Source: Bacteroidota bacterium
GTDB lineage: Bacteria > Bacteroidota > Bacteroidia > Flavobacteriales > Flavobacteriaceae
Reading direction: 5' to 3'
DNA: 64,000 nt
NCBI GenBank assembly: GCA_023446155.1
Contig: JAEXIT010000001.1
Coordinates: 199,606 to 263,605 of the forward strand
Part shown: positions 52,021 through 59,852 of the stretch, in pieces
Layout of the letters: every line of letters begins with the position of its first letter
Numbering within the stretch: position 1 is the stretch's first letter
The notes under the pieces: generated by a model
Databases searched by the model: none
Told to the model about the DNA's origin: nothing
What the model saw: the letters and a program-made list of their open reading frames with translations, nothing else
Position numbers and translations under genes: made by a program

Positions 52021-52698
52021 ATGAAGACTCTGCCTTTTTTTATATTCATTTTTTGCATGGGATTTTACTCTTGTCAAAAGAATAATGAAGTCAAAGAAAT
52101 GCCGACTTATAAAGTTCCGGTAGTTTTGGACACCCTAAAAGAAAGTTTAGAGAGAAGAAATGTATTTAGACTACAGACGGCTGATTATAAATGTCTTTAT
52201 TTAGGGGAATATAGAGACACTATATATACTTGTTTGCCTCACCCAGATGATGCTTATCCTGAAGAGAAGACAAGTTACCACGGCGACCCTAAATCCGAAG
52301 ATGTAGTTATACATATTGATACTACTAAAATAATATCGAATCATACCTATTTATTGGGGCAAAACGCTAACGACTTTTATACTAAGAAATACCAATCCTT
52401 TCCGGTTATAGTATTTAATAAAGGAAAGGATTCACTAACAGTAGGAAGCGGAAATCATCTTAGACTTATTTTAGAGGCTAAGAATAAATCAGGGAATTGG
52501 ATGCCAATTGAAGAAAAATATATGTACATGTGCGGTACCTTTCTTCGTTTTATAACAGTACCACCTAATCAGATAGCGGTAACATCTGTTCCTATAGATA
52601 GTGGTAATTTTAGAACCAAATTGCGATTACGTTTTAATGATATACTATCACATGAGTTTAGTGGATCAATAAATCAATCACAATTTTTAATAAATTAA
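52021..52698 (+). CDS. Putative lipoprotein of unknown function
   Basis: About 225 residues from the ATG at 52021; the frame is open three bases upstream with a TTG. The N-terminus MKTLPFFIFIFCMGFYSC has a lipobox-like GFYSC, so it is probably a lipoprotein. The rest has no domain I recognise, with several beta-type strands and single cysteines. The codon use is more AT-rich than that of the neighbours. It is followed by a good terminator. Confidence 0.65.
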   Translation: MKTLPFFIFIFCMGFYSCQKNNEVKEMPTYKVPVVLDTLKESLERRNVFRLQTADYKCLYLGEYRDTIYTCLPHPDDAYPEEKTSYHGDPKSEDVVIHIDTTKIISNHTYLLGQNANDFYTKKYQSFPVIVFNKGKDSLTVGSGNHLRLILEAKNKSGNWMPIEEKYMYMCGTFLRFITVPPNQIAVTSVPIDSGNFRTKLRLRFNDILSHEFSGSINQSQFLIN

Positions 52699-52718
52699 AA
52701 CAGATAGTACGAATAAAA

Positions 52719-52745
52719 AAGCGGAACCGATTATCGATTCCGCTT
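52719..52745. terminator. Bidirectional terminator
   Basis: The stem aagcggaa (52719-52726) / ttccgctt (52738-52745) is perfect with an 11-base loop. It lies between the convergent lipoprotein and sdaA genes, with A-runs before it and T-rich DNA after. Confidence 0.75.
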
Positions 52746-52768
52746 GTTGTTTTTATGACTAATCCGAA

Positions 52769-54190
52769 TTAGCAATCGGCCATATTTACAGCCACGGCCA
52801 ATCCGCCTTCGGAGGTTTCTTTGTATTTATTATTCATGTCTTTTGCGGTTTGCCACATCGTATCCACAACTTTATCCAACGGCACTTTTGCATTTTTAGG
52901 ATCGGTTTCCAAAGCCAGTTCCGCTGCATTGATCGCTTTGATGGCGCCCATCGTATTGCGCTCAATACACGGGATTTGTACCAAACCACCAATAGGATCG
53001 CAGGTCAAGCCCAAATGGTGCTCCATAGCAATTTCGGCCGCCATTAATACCTGTTCCGGAGTTCCGCCCATTACTTCGCACAACGCACCGGCCGCCATTG
53101 CAGACGAAACGCCAATTTCCGCCTGACAACCACCCATTGCCGCCGAAATGGTGGCACCTTTTTTAAAGATACTGCCAATTTCTCCGGCTACCATCAGGAA
53201 TTGTGTGATATGCTCTTCGTTGGCTTCATGGTTTTCGATCACCATATAATACATTAAAACGGCAGGAATAACACCGGCACTTCCGTTGGTAGGAGCGGTA
53301 ACCACACGTCCAAGAGATGCATTTACTTCATTTACTGCCAATGCAAAACAACTTACCCATTTCAGGATCTGGCGGAATTTTACCTCTGTCATCCGGATAA
53401 TTTCCAACCAGGATTGCGGATTGTCGTAAGGAACAACTCCAATTAGGTTTTTATGCATGTCGTAAGCGCGACGGCGCACGTTTAAACCGCCCGGTAAAGT
53501 ACCTTCGGTATGACATCCGATATACATACATTCCAGCATCGTATTCCAAACGCGTAGTAATTCGCTGTGGATTTCGGCTTCCGAACGCATGGATTTTTCA
53601 TTTTCATAAACGATTTCCGAGATTTTCTTTTGTTCCGCCTGACAATAAGCTAAAAGTTCTTCGGCTTTTTCGATCGGAAACGGGAAATTGCGTTTGGTGG
53701 TTTCCTTAGCCGTATTTTCCTCCTGGGTTTCTTTTACAACAAAACCACCGCCAATCGAGTAGAAGGTAGAGGTATATTCCTGTGTATCAGTATAAACGGT
53801 AAACGTAAGTCCATTGGCGTGGAACGGCAGGAAATTCCGATTAAAAACGATATCTTTTTCCGGATCAAACGGTATGATGATTTCGTTTCCTAAAAAAAGT
53901 TCTTTTTTATTATTAATGGCAGAAATGATTACGTCGATACTTTCTACCGGGATGTATTCCGGATCGGCACCACTAAGTCCAAGCATGACAGCCAGGTCGG
54001 TGGCATGTCCTTTTCCGGTGAGTGACAGTGAACCGTATAAGTCGACGGTAATACGGTTTACATGATCAATAAGGTTACGATTTCTGATTTCAACAAGAAA
54101 CTGTTCGGCTGCGCGCCAAGGGCCTAAGGTGTGCGAGCTCGAAGGGCCCACACCGATTTTAAGCATATCAAATACAGAAATACACTCCAT
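52769..54190 (-). CDS. sdaA: L-serine ammonia-lyase, single chain
   Basis: A 473-residue iron-sulfur enzyme that deaminates serine to pyruvate. The beta domain has GPSSSHTLGPWRAAEQF (11-27 region), the alpha domain has APTNGSAGVIPAVLMYY, and the cysteines for the 4Fe-4S cluster lie in CQAEIGVSSAMAAG and CDPIGGLVQIPCIERN. Both domains are in one chain as in many Bacteroidota and E. coli SdaA. All key blocks are intact. It stands alone. Confidence 0.93.
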   Translation of the reverse strand: MECISVFDMLKIGVGPSSSHTLGPWRAAEQFLVEIRNRNLIDHVNRITVDLYGSLSLTGKGHATDLAVMLGLSGADPEYIPVESIDVIISAINNKKELFLGNEIIIPFDPEKDIVFNRNFLPFHANGLTFTVYTDTQEYTSTFYSIGGGFVVKETQEENTAKETTKRNFPFPIEKAEELLAYCQAEQKKISEIVYENEKSMRSEAEIHSELLRVWNTMLECMYIGCHTEGTLPGGLNVRRRAYDMHKNLIGVVPYDNPQSWLEIIRMTEVKFRQILKWVSCFALAVNEVNASLGRVVTAPTNGSAGVIPAVLMYYMVIENHEANEEHITQFLMVAGEIGSIFKKGATISAAMGGCQAEIGVSSAMAAGALCEVMGGTPEQVLMAAEIAMEHHLGLTCDPIGGLVQIPCIERNTMGAIKAINAAELALETDPKNAKVPLDKVVDTMWQTAKDMNNKYKETSEGGLAVAVNMADC

Positions 54191-54345
54191 ATATAGTAAT
54201 CTAAATGTTTATTTGCTAAAGCAAAGATAATCCGATAATTCAATAAATGAAACGGTTATAACACACTTTTAGCGCCAGCGATAATTTCTGTCTGTGGTTT
54301 TACCGTTAATTACTTCGTATTCTTGAAAATGCCAATACTGTCAGT

Positions 54346-54365
54346 CGGGATAAACCGGGATAAAC
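54346..54365 (+). repeat. Tandem repeat of cgggataaac
   Basis: The 10-mer cgggataaac occurs twice in direct tandem, without spacer, at 54346-54355 and 54356-54365. It is 212 bases before the dnaK ATG. Tandem repeats of one helical turn could be a regulator site; no known motif was recognised. Confidence 0.5.
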
Positions 54366-54419
54366 TCACAAAGGGAGTGGCACTTGTGATATTATTTCCG
54401 GAAACCTTCTGAAAAGCAG

Positions 54420-54446
54420 CTGACGGCAAAAATGTCATCTTGTCAG
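54420..54446. promoter_or_regulatory. Inverted and repeated TGAC/GTCA half sites upstream of dnaK
   Basis: The stretch ctgac...tgtca...tgtcag contains CTGAC at 54420-54424, TGTCA at 54433-54437 and TGTCAG at 54441-54446, arranged as inverted and direct repeats. It lies just upstream of the sigma54-like element and could be an activator site for heat-shock control. This is inferred from position and pattern only. Confidence 0.45.
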
Positions 54447-54501
54447 TATATAAAAGGCAGAAAATACGGTATTTATGACAATTTTTAACACTTTTGGCGA
54501 A

Positions 54502-54516
54502 TGGCACAATCATTGA
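54502..54516 (+). promoter_or_regulatory. Sigma54-like -24/-12 element before dnaK
   Basis: The sequence TGGCACAATCATTGA has the GG at 54503-54504 and TTGA in place of TTGC at the -12 box, with the correct 10-base spacing. It lies about 60 bases upstream of the dnaK ATG. The -12 GC is replaced by GA, so it is a near match only. Confidence 0.4.
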
Positions 54517-54563
54517 CTTATACGAATCAAGTTGAAAAAACGAAACGAAAAAAAATATATAAT

Positions 54564-54569
54564 AAGGAG
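54564..54569 (+). promoter_or_regulatory. Shine-Dalgarno site of dnaK (AAGGAG)
   Basis: AAGGAG lies 8 bases before the dnaK ATG. Clear Shine-Dalgarno sites are rare in this window, in keeping with Bacteroidota, so this one is notable and fits a highly expressed chaperone. Confidence 0.5.
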
Positions 54570-54577
54570 ATTTAATT

Positions 54578-56470
54578 ATGAGTAAAATTATTGGAATTGA
54601 CTTAGGGACGACTAACTCTTGCGTTTCTGTAATGGAAGGTAATGAGCCGGTAGTAATTCCTAATGCAGAAGGAAAAAGAACGACACCATCTGTAATTGCT
54701 TTTGTAGAAGGTGGTGAAATCAAAGTAGGAGATCCTGCCAAAAGACAAGCAGTGACAAATCCAACGAAAACGATCGCTTCGATCAAACGTTTTATGGGGA
54801 ACAAATACTCAGAAAGCCAGAAAGAAGCAGGAAATGTTGCGTACCAAGTGGTAAAAGGCGATAATGACACCCCACGTGTTGATATCGACGGAAGACTTTA
54901 TACGCCACAGGAGTTATCGGCTATGACACTTCAGAAAATGAAGAAAACAGCCGAAGATTATTTAGGAACAACAGTAACGGAGGCAGTTATTACGGTGCCG
55001 GCTTACTTTAACGATGCACAACGTCAGGCGACTAAAGAAGCCGGAGAAATTGCAGGTTTAAAAGTACGTCGTATCATTAACGAACCTACGGCTGCAGCTT
55101 TGGCTTACGGATTGGATAAAGCCGGAAAAGACCAGAAAATTGCAGTATATGACTTAGGTGGTGGTACGTTCGATATCTCAATCCTGGAATTAGGAGACGG
55201 TGTATTTGAAGTATTATCAACCAATGGGGATACCCACTTAGGAGGGGACGACTTTGATCAGGTAATTATTGACTGGTTGGCAAACGAATTCAACAGCGAA
55301 GAAGGTGTTGATTTACGTAAAGACCCAATGGCTTTACAACGTTTGAAAGAAGCAGCTGAAAAAGCAAAAATCGAATTATCGGCTTCGGCACAAACAGAAA
55401 TCAATTTACCATATGTTACGGCTACGGCTTCCGGACCAAAACACTTGGTAAAAACATTAACCAGAGCGAAATTTGAACAATTGGCAGACGATTTAGTACG
55501 TCGTTCCATGATCCCATGTGAAAAAGCCTTAAAAGACGCCGGAATCTCAAAATCGGAAATCGACGAAGTAATCTTAGTTGGAGGTTCTACCCGTATTCCT
55601 AGAATTCAGGAAGAAGTAGAGAAATTCTTCGGAAAAAAACCATCAAAAGGAGTAAATCCGGATGAAGTTGTAGCGGTTGGAGCTGCGATCCAAGGTGGAG
55701 TATTAACCGGAGACGTAAAAGACGTATTATTATTAGACGTTACACCATTATCCTTAGGTATTGAAACTATGGGAAGTGTAATGACAAAATTAATCGACGC
55801 CAATACGACCATTCCGACTAAAAAATCACAGGTTTTCTCAACAGCGGCCGACAATCAGCCATCTGTAGAAATCCACGTGTTGCAAGGGGAAAGACCAATG
55901 GCTAACGACAACAAAACAATCGGTCGTTTCCACTTAGACGGAATTCCGCCTGCACCAAGAGGGGTTCCGCAAATTGAAGTAACATTCGACATCGATGCCA
56001 ACGGTATCATTAAAGTATCGGCTACCGATAAAGGAACCGGTAAATCACATGATATCCGTATCGAGGCTTCTTCAGGATTAACACCGGAAGAAATCGACAG
56101 AATGCGTAAAGAAGCGGAAGCAAATGCAGAAGCAGACAAAGCGGCTAAAGAACGAGTGGATAAACTGAATGAAGCTGACGGAATGATTTTCCAAACCGAA
56201 AAACAATTAAGCGAGTTTGGAGATAAATTATCTGACGGAAACAAATCGGCTATTCAGGGAGCTTTAGACGAATTGAAAAAAGCATACGAAACAAAAGATG
56301 TAGCTACGATCCAACCGGCATTAGACAAAATCAACGAAGCATGGAAAAATGCATCGGAAGAATTGTATAAAGCACAGGCCGATGGTCAGGCTTCACAGGC
56401 ACAACCGCAAGGTGGTGATGCGAATCAGGGCGATCAGACTCAGGATGTAGATTACGAAGAAGTAAAATAA
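54578..56470 (+). CDS. dnaK: Chaperone protein DnaK (Hsp70)
   Basis: A 630-residue chaperone. The ATPase domain starts MSKIIGIDLGTTNSCVSVMEG and has the phosphate loops in IAVYDLGGGTFDISILELGDG and the connect motifs in EVILVGGSTRIPRIQEEV. The substrate-binding domain (about 385-510) and the helical lid follow, and the C-terminus is an acidic linker ending in DVDYEEVK, close to the EEVD-like ending of bacterial DnaK. All is complete and at standard length. DnaJ and GrpE are not next to it. Confidence 0.97.
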   Translation: MSKIIGIDLGTTNSCVSVMEGNEPVVIPNAEGKRTTPSVIAFVEGGEIKVGDPAKRQAVTNPTKTIASIKRFMGNKYSESQKEAGNVAYQVVKGDNDTPRVDIDGRLYTPQELSAMTLQKMKKTAEDYLGTTVTEAVITVPAYFNDAQRQATKEAGEIAGLKVRRIINEPTAAALAYGLDKAGKDQKIAVYDLGGGTFDISILELGDGVFEVLSTNGDTHLGGDDFDQVIIDWLANEFNSEEGVDLRKDPMALQRLKEAAEKAKIELSASAQTEINLPYVTATASGPKHLVKTLTRAKFEQLADDLVRRSMIPCEKALKDAGISKSEIDEVILVGGSTRIPRIQEEVEKFFGKKPSKGVNPDEVVAVGAAIQGGVLTGDVKDVLLLDVTPLSLGIETMGSVMTKLIDANTTIPTKKSQVFSTAADNQPSVEIHVLQGERPMANDNKTIGRFHLDGIPPAPRGVPQIEVTFDIDANGIIKVSATDKGTGKSHDIRIEASSGLTPEEIDRMRKEAEANAEADKAAKERVDKLNEADGMIFQTEKQLSEFGDKLSDGNKSAIQGALDELKKAYETKDVATIQPALDKINEAWKNASEELYKAQADGQASQAQPQGGDANQGDQTQDVDYEEVK

Positions 56471-56491
56471 TCGACCTTTACAGGTAAAAAA

Positions 56492-56517
56492 ACCGGGACA
56501 TTTGTCCCGGTTTTTTT
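56492..56517. terminator. Strong bidirectional terminator after dnaK
   Basis: A perfect 8-base stem accgggac / gtcccggt with a 4-base loop, with A before it and a run of seven T after it. It ends dnaK and serves the convergent membrane gene as well. Confidence 0.9.
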
Positions 56518-56580
56518 ATGTCTAATACGATTTTTTGAAGTAGTCGCAAAAACCAGCTGTGCGATTGTCTTGATGTAGGA

Positions 56581-57057
56581 CTAGGATTTTCCTGTTTTGT
56601 TGATCCCGTTGTCAGTACTTTTTTTAGGTGTTAGTAGCAATATCGAAAAAAATATCCCGGCACTAATAATCAACATTGAATAGGAATTAAAAGGTTCGAC
56701 AATAAGATACTGTGGAATCAACGGATTTATAGGTTTGTGAAAAAAATACAAATACAATAATCCCAATATAAAGGTGATCAAACAGGCGATACTTATTTTA
56801 AAATAATTGGAAACAATATTTTTTAAGTCGGTATTCCCTTGATTGATTGAAATTCCGGCTGCGAAAGTTGGGAGAGAAGCTATCAGCGCATAATCGAAAG
56901 TTGCGGTTCCAACGCCAAAATACTGATGGGTAAGGTATTGAACGGGCTCTGTTAGGCCAAAAAGCGCTTTCGGCCCCAGACCGAATTCCAGTGCTAAAAA
57001 AGTAGATATAGTAATTCCAGAAACAATGTATTTGTTTTTTAAGGATAGGCTTTCCAT
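56581..57057 (-). CDS. Small multi-helix membrane protein
   Basis: A 158-residue protein with about four hydrophobic segments (about 11-27, 57-70, 88-109 and 125-146). I recognise no family. The N-terminus MESLSLKNKYIVSGITISTFLALEFGLGPKALFGL is preceded by no signal. The last helix is followed by a short basic tail. It is convergent with dnaK and stands alone. Confidence 0.65.
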   Translation of the reverse strand: MESLSLKNKYIVSGITISTFLALEFGLGPKALFGLTEPVQYLTHQYFGVGTATFDYALIASLPTFAAGISINQGNTDLKNIVSNYFKISIACLITFILGLLYLYFFHKPINPLIPQYLIVEPFNSYSMLIISAGIFFSILLLTPKKSTDNGINKTGKS

Positions 57058-57244
57058 ATAGTGATTGGGTTAATTCTAAAAACGGAATAGACGGGACACT
57101 ATAAAGCATTGCAATTATTCACGCTTTATTTGTAAAACAGATCAAATGTTAAAAAAATGTTATAATAAGATTTTTCCTGTAACGAAATAAAAAGTGCTGC
57201 GTCTAAACTGTAACAATCAAAAATAATTTAAAAAATCAATCATC

Positions 57245-57628
57245 ATGAAAAAAACGATCTTTATTTTAGGAATGGCTTTAGTAGCTTTTACAAATGTTGC
57301 TACAGCTTCGACAGTTACAGAAACAAAAGTGTATACTGTAAATGCCTATGGTGCCACACCACTTTGTACAGCAATCAGCAAAGGTGACGTTGAAACTATC
57401 AAAAAATTCATCGAGTACGGAGCTGATGTTAACGAAAGAACCAATAATCTTACGCCGTTAATGTATGCAATTCGTTACAACAACCTTGAAATTGTAAAAT
57501 TACTGGTTGAAAAAGGAGCGGATTTAGCCGCTGTAGATCAGAATGGAAACACTGCTTTAAAAATTGCCGAAATGTTTAAAAACAATGAGGTTATCGAAAC
57601 ATTAAAAACTGCTGGTGCCAGAAAATAA
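57245..57628 (+). CDS. Secreted ankyrin-repeat protein
   Basis: A 127-residue protein with a signal peptide (MKKTIFILGMALVAFTNVATAS). The rest carries about three ankyrin-type helix pairs: TPLCTAISKGDVETIKKFIEYGADVN, LTPLMYAIRYNNLEIVKLLVEKGADL and GNTALKIAEMFKNNEVIETLKTAGA. It may contact partners in the periplasm, but the role is unknown. The gene stands alone with its own terminator. Confidence 0.88.
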   Translation: MKKTIFILGMALVAFTNVATASTVTETKVYTVNAYGATPLCTAISKGDVETIKKFIEYGADVNERTNNLTPLMYAIRYNNLEIVKLLVEKGADLAAVDQNGNTALKIAEMFKNNEVIETLKTAGARK

Positions 57629-57646
57629 TTGAAACGTAAAAAACAG

Positions 57647-57680
57647 GAAAAGGGAGTCGGAAGGCTCCCTTTTCTTTTTT
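57647..57680. terminator. Bidirectional terminator after the ankyrin gene
   Basis: The stem gaaaagggag / ctcccttttc is perfect over 10 bases with a short loop (tcggaagg) and is followed by six T. Confidence 0.85.
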
Positions 57681-59019
57681 AATTCATCACCATCACATCA
57701 AAATAAAATTGTCCGGTCCAGCAATTCGACGTCTGACTGGCAAAAAGATCGGCTCGTGCAATATTAACTGTAATAGAGCTTTGTGATTTATTGGCATAAT
57801 TGATCACAAAAGTATCGGGATAACCACTCGAATTATAGGCATTAAAAATAATCCCCAGTGGACTAAATGGCAATTGTGGTGAAAAATCATAGCGTACCTG
57901 CAGGCGCTCTGCAGTTACCGGAGCAAGAGCAACGGTATTACCCGAAAGTGTAGCGGAGGCACTTCGGATTTGTTTGGCCAATATGGTCCACGTTACTGTA
58001 GTGGTAACGCCTCGTATCGGAATTGTAAAAGAACCTGTACTTCCATTGGAATAGGAATCACAAACAGGAATGATCATCCCTTGAAAGGTCGCAATATCCG
58101 GTAAGTTGGTACTTTTCCAGCTCGCATAACCATTAGCATCCGATGTTAGTACTTTTCCATTTCCCTGACTGCCATCCACAATACGAACTGCCGGGGAAAG
58201 GGTTTGCGTATTGGCAATCACGACCTGATCGATAAAAGCGGCATCCAGTCCGGAATTGGTAGAACTGTCTTTTTCATACCGCCACGATAAGGTATGGCTA
58301 CCGGCCGTTAGTGTTCCGGAGAAAGTTGCCCAAGCCACCGTTCCCGACCATTGGTTTTGTTGTACACCATCGATATAAAATCGAAGATAATCATAACTCG
58401 ATTCGCTGTCCACGCGATAATTAAAGGAAAAGGAGGAACCACCGGTAGGAATACTAACGCTCAGATCCAGATTTGACGAACTGCTATGTACACCGGAACC
58501 GGATTTAATACCATAAGAACCGGCATTAAACTGACCGGCAGTTGAGGTAACGGTCCACGCTCCACCGCTACCCGAAGTACTAAAAGGGGAAATCGTACCA
58601 CTTTCGAATCCGCACGAAAATGGAGCAGTACTGGCACCGGCGGAATTTTCAACATGAAATTTAGCAGTTGGCGCTGTTACACCCACACCCACATTTCCGG
58701 AATTGGCATTGTACATGTCGTTCCCCACAATAATCCAATCGTTGTGCGATCCGGATATCGGAACCCATTTACTGCCATTCCAGTAATAAAAACCAATACC
58801 GGTAGTTGTATTGGTATTATACACCAACAAACTAGTAGCCGGACTTGTGACTGGAGCTGCGGCATTCAGATTTGGGATTGCGATACGCGGAACAAGCAAA
58901 CCCTTATCGGTTGCCGTTACGTCGAGAATGGAACTGGCATGAGGCGTAATGGTATTGATTCCGACCTGAGAAAAGAGCATTATCGGACATAAAAGGATTA
59001 AATACAGTAAGTTTTTCAT
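57679..59019 (-). CDS. Large secreted surface protein
   Basis: A 446-residue protein with a signal peptide (MKNLLYLILLCPIMLFSQ). The early part has GINTITPHASSILDVTATDKGLLVPRI and GFYYWNGSKWVPISG, blocks typical of secreted Flavobacterium proteins with tail-fibre-like repeats. The middle (about 130-270) is a beta-rich, MAM- or lectin-like domain. The C-terminus is another beta-rich domain without the usual type IX signal, and no enzyme motif is seen. It lies 108 bases from a LytTR regulator on the same strand. Confidence 0.7.
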   Translation of the reverse strand: MKNLLYLILLCPIMLFSQVGINTITPHASSILDVTATDKGLLVPRIAIPNLNAAAPVTSPATSLLVYNTNTTTGIGFYYWNGSKWVPISGSHNDWIIVGNDMYNANSGNVGVGVTAPTAKFHVENSAGASTAPFSCGFESGTISPFSTSGSGGAWTVTSTAGQFNAGSYGIKSGSGVHSSSSNLDLSVSIPTGGSSFSFNYRVDSESSYDYLRFYIDGVQQNQWSGTVAWATFSGTLTAGSHTLSWRYEKDSSTNSGLDAAFIDQVVIANTQTLSPAVRIVDGSQGNGKVLTSDANGYASWKSTNLPDIATFQGMIIPVCDSYSNGSTGSFTIPIRGVTTTVTWTILAKQIRSASATLSGNTVALAPVTAERLQVRYDFSPQLPFSPLGIIFNAYNSSGYPDTFVINYANKSQSSITVNIARADLFASQTSNCWTGQFYFDVMVMN

Positions 59020-59127
59020 AAAGTAATTATTATTTAATAATTTATTAACACAAAAATTATTAAAACGAATTACCGATTAAAAAAACTGGGATATAATCCA
59101 ATTCTTCCGGGATAAAAGTATAAGGGC

Positions 59128-59850
59128 CTACTGTTTTAGAGGTGAATGGTGTAAGCTGTTGAAAACAATGTCTTTATAAGTCTTGGAAACCGGGATCTTT
59201 TGACCGTTAATGGTTACCACGCTCGACGAAAAACTTTGTATTTTATCGGAATTTACGATAAAACCTTTATGGGTTTTAATAAAATTTTCGGGAAGTTTTT
59301 CCAGAAACTCCGTAACGGTGGCCCGGATCCGGTATTGTTTATGCGAAGTGGTGAGGACCAGATAGTTTTTCTGGCTCTCGATATAATACAGATGATCGAG
59401 GGTTACCTTTTCAAAAACATCCTGATGCTTTACAAGTATGGTAGTCGAGGTGTCTTTTTTAGCCAGTTGGCATTTATTAAAATTGAGCAGTGCAATTTCT
59501 ATGGCCGAAAATAAAGCGCCTTTTTGAAAGGGCTTTACCAGATAACCATAAGGATTCGTGGCAATAGCATTTTTCACGGTTACTTCATCGACATAGGCCG
59601 TCAGGAAAATATACGGAATTGCATAGTGTTGTTGCAGCTTTTCGGCCAGCCAGATTCCGTCTTTTTCTCCTTTAATGGTGATATCCAATATTACAAAATC
59701 AACCTTATGCTGATTTAAATAGCGGAGTGCCTCATCGGCCTGCATGGCACAGCCTACCACATGGTACCCCATTTCCCGAAGGAAAACTGTAATCGTTTTT
59801 TGAGTAATGTATTCGTCTTCAACAATAAGGATTTGTAGTGGTGTGCTCAT
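59128..59850 (-). CDS. LytTR-family response regulator
   Basis: A 240-residue protein. The receiver domain has the acidic cluster in IVEDEYIT and the phosphorylated Asp56 in VILDITIKGEKDGIW, with YLVKPFQKGAL holding the lysine. The C-terminal LytTR DNA-binding domain (about 140-235) has DHLYYIESQKNYLVL and FIKTHKGFIVNSDKI. It lies two bases downstream of a histidine kinase gene, which is its likely partner. Confidence 0.92.
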   Translation of the reverse strand: MSTPLQILIVEDEYITQKTITVFLREMGYHVVGCAMQADEALRYLNQHKVDFVILDITIKGEKDGIWLAEKLQQHYAIPYIFLTAYVDEVTVKNAIATNPYGYLVKPFQKGALFSAIEIALLNFNKCQLAKKDTSTTILVKHQDVFEKVTLDHLYYIESQKNYLVLTTSHKQYRIRATVTEFLEKLPENFIKTHKGFIVNSDKIQSFSSSVVTINGQKIPVSKTYKDIVFNSLHHSPLKQ

Positions 59851-59852
59851 GA

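Larger units (their letters stand above)
54191..54577. other. Regulatory region between sdaA and dnaK
   Basis: This 387-base gap contains no ORF I believe. It holds a tandem 10-base repeat (54346-54365), a cluster of TGTCA-type half sites (54420-54446), a sigma54-like element (54502-54516) and a Shine-Dalgarno-like site (54564-54569). Together these form the likely control region of dnaK. The sdaA promoter, if any, also lies in the left part. Confidence 0.5.

Noticed and set aside
57679..59019. Type IX secretion substrate
   Set aside because: The C-terminus lacks the recognisable sorting-domain pattern, so it is described only as secreted.
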